Below, piece after piece: positions 15,478 through 17,803 of a stretch of DNA of 17,803 bases. Position 1 is the stretch's first letter, and each line of letters starts with the position of its first letter. Under the pieces are notes generated by a model. The model ran no database searches and was not told the DNA's origin. It worked only from the letters and a program-made list of their open reading frames with translations. The translations under genes and the position numbers were made by a program. Source of the stretch: CAWELS01 sp964468205 (GTDB lineage Bacteria > Acidobacteriota > Terriglobia > Bryobacterales > Bryobacteraceae); the NCBI GenBank assembly GCA_964468205.1, contig CAYXVG010000092.1, positions 1 through 17,803 of the forward strand, written 5' to 3'.

Positions 15478-17093
15478 GGTGCAACTCCTGCGGACGCCTT
15501 GATTCTTGCGTCGTATTCCTCGCGGAAGTATCGCAACGTTGTCATGACCGGGTTGGGGGCGCTTTGCCCCAGACCGCACAGGCTGGTTTCGCGCAGCAGC
15601 GTGGAAAGCTGCTCGAGCATGTCGATGTCCTGTTCGGACCCCTCGCCCTTGACGAGCCGAGCGAGAATGTCGTGCATTTGGACCGTTCCGGCGCGGCAGG
15701 GGGTGCACTTTCCGCAGGATTCGTCCATACAGAACTCCATGAAGAACCGGGCGACATCCACCATGTCAGAGGATTCGTCCATGATAATCATTCCGCCGGA
15801 CCCCATGATGGAGCCAATTTTCGCCAGCGATTCGTAATCGACCGGGGTGTCGAGCAGGTCCGCTGGGATACAGCCGCCAGACGGTCCGCCTGTCTGGACT
15901 GCTTTGAACTTCGCGCCGCCGGGAATCCCGCCTCCGATATCGAAAACGATGTCCCGGAGCGGAGTGCCCATCTCGACTTCGATGAGGCCGGTGTTTCGGA
16001 TTTTGCCGGCGAGGGCGAACACCTTGGTCCCTTTGCTCGATTCGGTACCGATCCCGGCGAACCAGTCTCCGCTTTGGTCAATGATGGGGGCGATGTTGGC
16101 GAAGGTCTCGACGTTGTTGATCAGTGTCGGTTTGTCCCACAATCCGCGTTCCGGGGGATAGGGTGGACGTTGGCGGGGCTGGCCGCGTCCTCCCTCGATG
16201 GATGCGATGAGCGCCGTCTCTTCCCCGCAGACGAAAGCGCCGGCCCCGATGCGGAGGTCGATGCGGAACTGGAAGCCGGTTTCAAGAACCCGATTGCCGA
16301 GAAGGCGCTCGCGTTCCGCCTGTCTGATGGCGTTCTGCAGCCGCTGGATGGCCAGCCCATATTCGCCGCGCACGTAGATGTAGCCCTGGCTTGCGCCGGT
16401 AGCGTAGGCAGCGATGGCCATGCCTTCGAGCACCCGGTGCGGGTCGCCCTCGAGGATGCTGCGATCCATGAAGGCGCCGGGGTCGCCTTCGTCGGCGTTG
16501 CAGATAACGTACTTGGTTTCGCCAGGCTGCCGGGCCACCAACTCCCACTTCAGGCCGGCAGGATAACCCGCGCCACCGCGGCCGCGAAGCCCGGACTTCT
16601 TGATTTCCTCCACCACTTCGTGGGGAATCATTTCGGTGATGGCGTAGGCGAGCGACTGATAGCCGCCGACAGCGATATAGTCCGTGAGCCGTTCCGGATC
16701 CATACGGCCGGAGTTGGAGAGGACGATGCGCCGCTGGCGCGCGAAAAAGGGCGCTTTGGTGTCAGCCCGCTTGATCTTGAGCTTTTCTTTCTCGCTTTCA
16801 TGCCTCGAAACCAGGGCGGGAGCATCGTCCGGCGTGATGTCACCATAGAGAGCAGCGTCAGCCTCGCTTCTGACCAGCGGCCCCCGCGAGCACAACCCCA
16901 TGCATCCCGTGCCGCAGACCTCGATGCTGCCTTCCCTGCCCGCGGCCTTGATTTCGTCCTCGATCGCCTTTTTCACGCTGCCGGCGCCGGATGAGACGCA
17001 GCCCGCCGCCGTGCAGCAGTAGATGCGGTTGTCGAGCCGCTTCTGCCGTCCGAGTTCTCTTGATTGCCGCTCGTTCAGTTCTTCGACTGTCAT
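15474..17093 (-). CDS. hoxF: Hydrogenase diaphorase NAD(H)/FMN subunit HoxF
   Basis: NuoF-like flavoprotein that exchanges electrons with NAD(H), 539 residues, close to the size in organisms with a separate HoxE. An N-terminal thioredoxin-like [2Fe-2S] domain has Cys27, Cys32, Cys60 and Cys64. The NADH-binding glycine-rich loop GRGGAGYPAGLKW lies at 171-183, and FMN-site residues CNADEGDPGAFMDR at about 198-211. A C-terminal [4Fe-4S] site has Cys460, Cys463 and Cys466 in ESCGKCTPCRAG, plus Cys506 in SLCGLGQ. GAGGAG lies eight bases upstream of the ATG, inside the 17-bp gap after hoxE. No extra C-terminal ferredoxin domain is present, which argues against an electron-bifurcating HydB-type subunit. 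Confidence 0.97.
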   Translation of the reverse strand: MTVEELNERQSRELGRQKRLDNRIYCCTAAGCVSSGAGSVKKAIEDEIKAAGREGSIEVCGTGCMGLCSRGPLVRSEADAALYGDITPDDAPALVSRHESEKEKLKIKRADTKAPFFARQRRIVLSNSGRMDPERLTDYIAVGGYQSLAYAITEMIPHEVVEEIKKSGLRGRGGAGYPAGLKWELVARQPGETKYVICNADEGDPGAFMDRSILEGDPHRVLEGMAIAAYATGASQGYIYVRGEYGLAIQRLQNAIRQAERERLLGNRVLETGFQFRIDLRIGAGAFVCGEETALIASIEGGRGQPRQRPPYPPERGLWDKPTLINNVETFANIAPIIDQSGDWFAGIGTESSKGTKVFALAGKIRNTGLIEVEMGTPLRDIVFDIGGGIPGGAKFKAVQTGGPSGGCIPADLLDTPVDYESLAKIGSIMGSGGMIIMDESSDMVDVARFFMEFCMDESCGKCTPCRAGTVQMHDILARLVKGEGSEQDIDMLEQLSTLLRETSLCGLGQSAPNPVMTTLRYFREEYDARIKASAGVAP

Positions 17094-17110
17094 CCCGTTT
17101 GCTCCTCGGT

Positions 17111-17614
17111 TTACTCGATTCCAATGCTATCGAGATCGTAATCCAACTGGTCCGGTGTGACCCGGCCTACGATCTGGCCGTCTTTGATCATCGCCGGTGC
17201 GAGACCACAAGCGCCGATGCATCGCGCGGACTCGACGCTGACCTTCCCATCGGGACTTGTCTGGCCTGTCTTCGCGCATCGCCGCTCGAGGGTCTCGATC
17301 AGTCCCAGCGCTCCCTTCACGTAGCAGGCAGTGCCAAGGCACACAATATAGGAATGCTCGCCCTTTGGCTCCAGGGAGAAAAAGTGATAGAAGGTGGCCA
17401 CTCCCAATACGCGGCTGGGAGGTAGCTTGAGTTTCCGAGCGATCGTCCTCAGGAGTTCCGGGGAAAGGAAGCCGTAGAGTTCCTGCGCCGTATGCAGAAC
17501 CTCGATGAGCGCGTCGCCTGAATAGTGATGGCGCGACATAGCCCGCTCCAAGAATCGTTCGCGGTTGTCCTTGACCGGCTTGTCAGACTGTTTGGCTTGT
17601 GTCGTAGTCGGCAT
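17111..17614 (-). CDS. hoxE: Hydrogenase diaphorase subunit HoxE
   Basis: NuoE-like thioredoxin-fold [2Fe-2S] protein of 167 residues, an accessory electron-transfer subunit of the HoxEFU diaphorase. The ligands are Cys92 and Cys97 (VCLGTACYVKG) and Cys132 and Cys136 (ARCIGACGLAPA). The helical N-terminal region with LGVATFYHFFSLEPKG is typical of NuoE/HoxE. The ATG at 17614 has GAGGAG five bases upstream. It is the first gene of the leftward operon. Only 189 bp of upstream sequence is available; in it I see no convincing sigma-70 or sigma-54 promoter. Confidence 0.95.
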   Translation of the reverse strand: MPTTTQAKQSDKPVKDNRERFLERAMSRHHYSGDALIEVLHTAQELYGFLSPELLRTIARKLKLPPSRVLGVATFYHFFSLEPKGEHSYIVCLGTACYVKGALGLIETLERRCAKTGQTSPDGKVSVESARCIGACGLAPAMIKDGQIVGRVTPDQLDYDLDSIGIE

Positions 17615-17803
17615 TCAGACTCCTCGGTTTGCGGAACTGACAGAAGGCAATTTCCGATGACGGTCCCCTCGAGCGTCGCAGGCGGGCTGCTTGCCCGACA
17701 TCTGTTATCAGAGGTTGCAGGCGCCGGATCTAACTTTCCCGTCAGTTGAGGCTCGTTACTCTCTTCCGATTGTAGCGTCCCGCGCAATCTGCCGGCTTAG
17801 CAG

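Noticed and set aside
15564..16994. 476-codon open frame antisense to hoxF
   Set aside because: It mirrors a long, clearly real gene whose GC-rich third positions keep the opposite strand free of stops. The translation has no recognisable motif.
17615..17803. Possible regulatory region or gene end upstream of hoxE
   Set aside because: Apart from the hoxE ribosome site I found no convincing promoter, operator or coding signal, and the window stops too soon to judge.

Overview
The window looks like chromosomal DNA from a GC-rich, Gram-negative-type bacterium, most likely an Acidobacteriota member of the Solibacter/Bryobacter kind. The best pointer is the decayed permease at 7379-8051, whose two preserved ends match the acidobacterial duplicated orphan permease (ADOP) family. 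A Sec-exported ThuA-domain protein fits that setting. The taxon is inferred, not proven. I see no rRNA, tRNA, CRISPR array, insertion sequence or phage gene.

Left part (1-6270), housekeeping and central metabolism. A PduO-type cobalamin adenosyltransferase reads rightward and is followed by about 500 bp without a credible gene. A 1226-residue fused 2-oxoglutarate decarboxylase/dehydrogenase (Kgd/OdhA architecture: E1o with a built-in E2-type acyltransferase domain and no lipoyl domain) reads leftward, as does a stand-alone translation initiation factor IF-1. A short-chain dehydrogenase reads rightward.

Middle part (6270-10720), accessory genes. In order: an exported ThuA-domain protein, the ADOP permease relic (nonsense codon plus a large internal deletion), an Mth938/DUF498-type protein, a cysteine-poor Trm112-like protein, a major facilitator transporter and a lipoprotein-type rhodanese that converges on the transporter.

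Right part (10820-17803), hydrogen metabolism. A complete leftward operon hoxE-hoxF-hoxU-hoxY-hoxH-hoxW encodes a bidirectional NAD(H)-linked [NiFe] hydrogenase (HoxEFUYH, group 3d type) and its large-subunit maturation endopeptidase. Its genes are separated by at most 17 bp or overlap, and all expected Fe-S and NiFe ligands are present. Converging on the operon is a sigma-54 enhancer-binding protein with an intact AAA+ domain (GAFTGA motif) but a receiver domain lacking every phosphorylation residue. It is a candidate regulator of the hydrogenase, though no sigma-54 promoter was found upstream of hoxE.

How the genes could work together: Kgd would feed electrons from the TCA cycle into NADH, and HoxEFUYH would exchange electrons between NAD(H) and H2 as a redox valve. 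This is inference from enzyme families. The hyp genes for NiFe cofactor assembly are not in the window.
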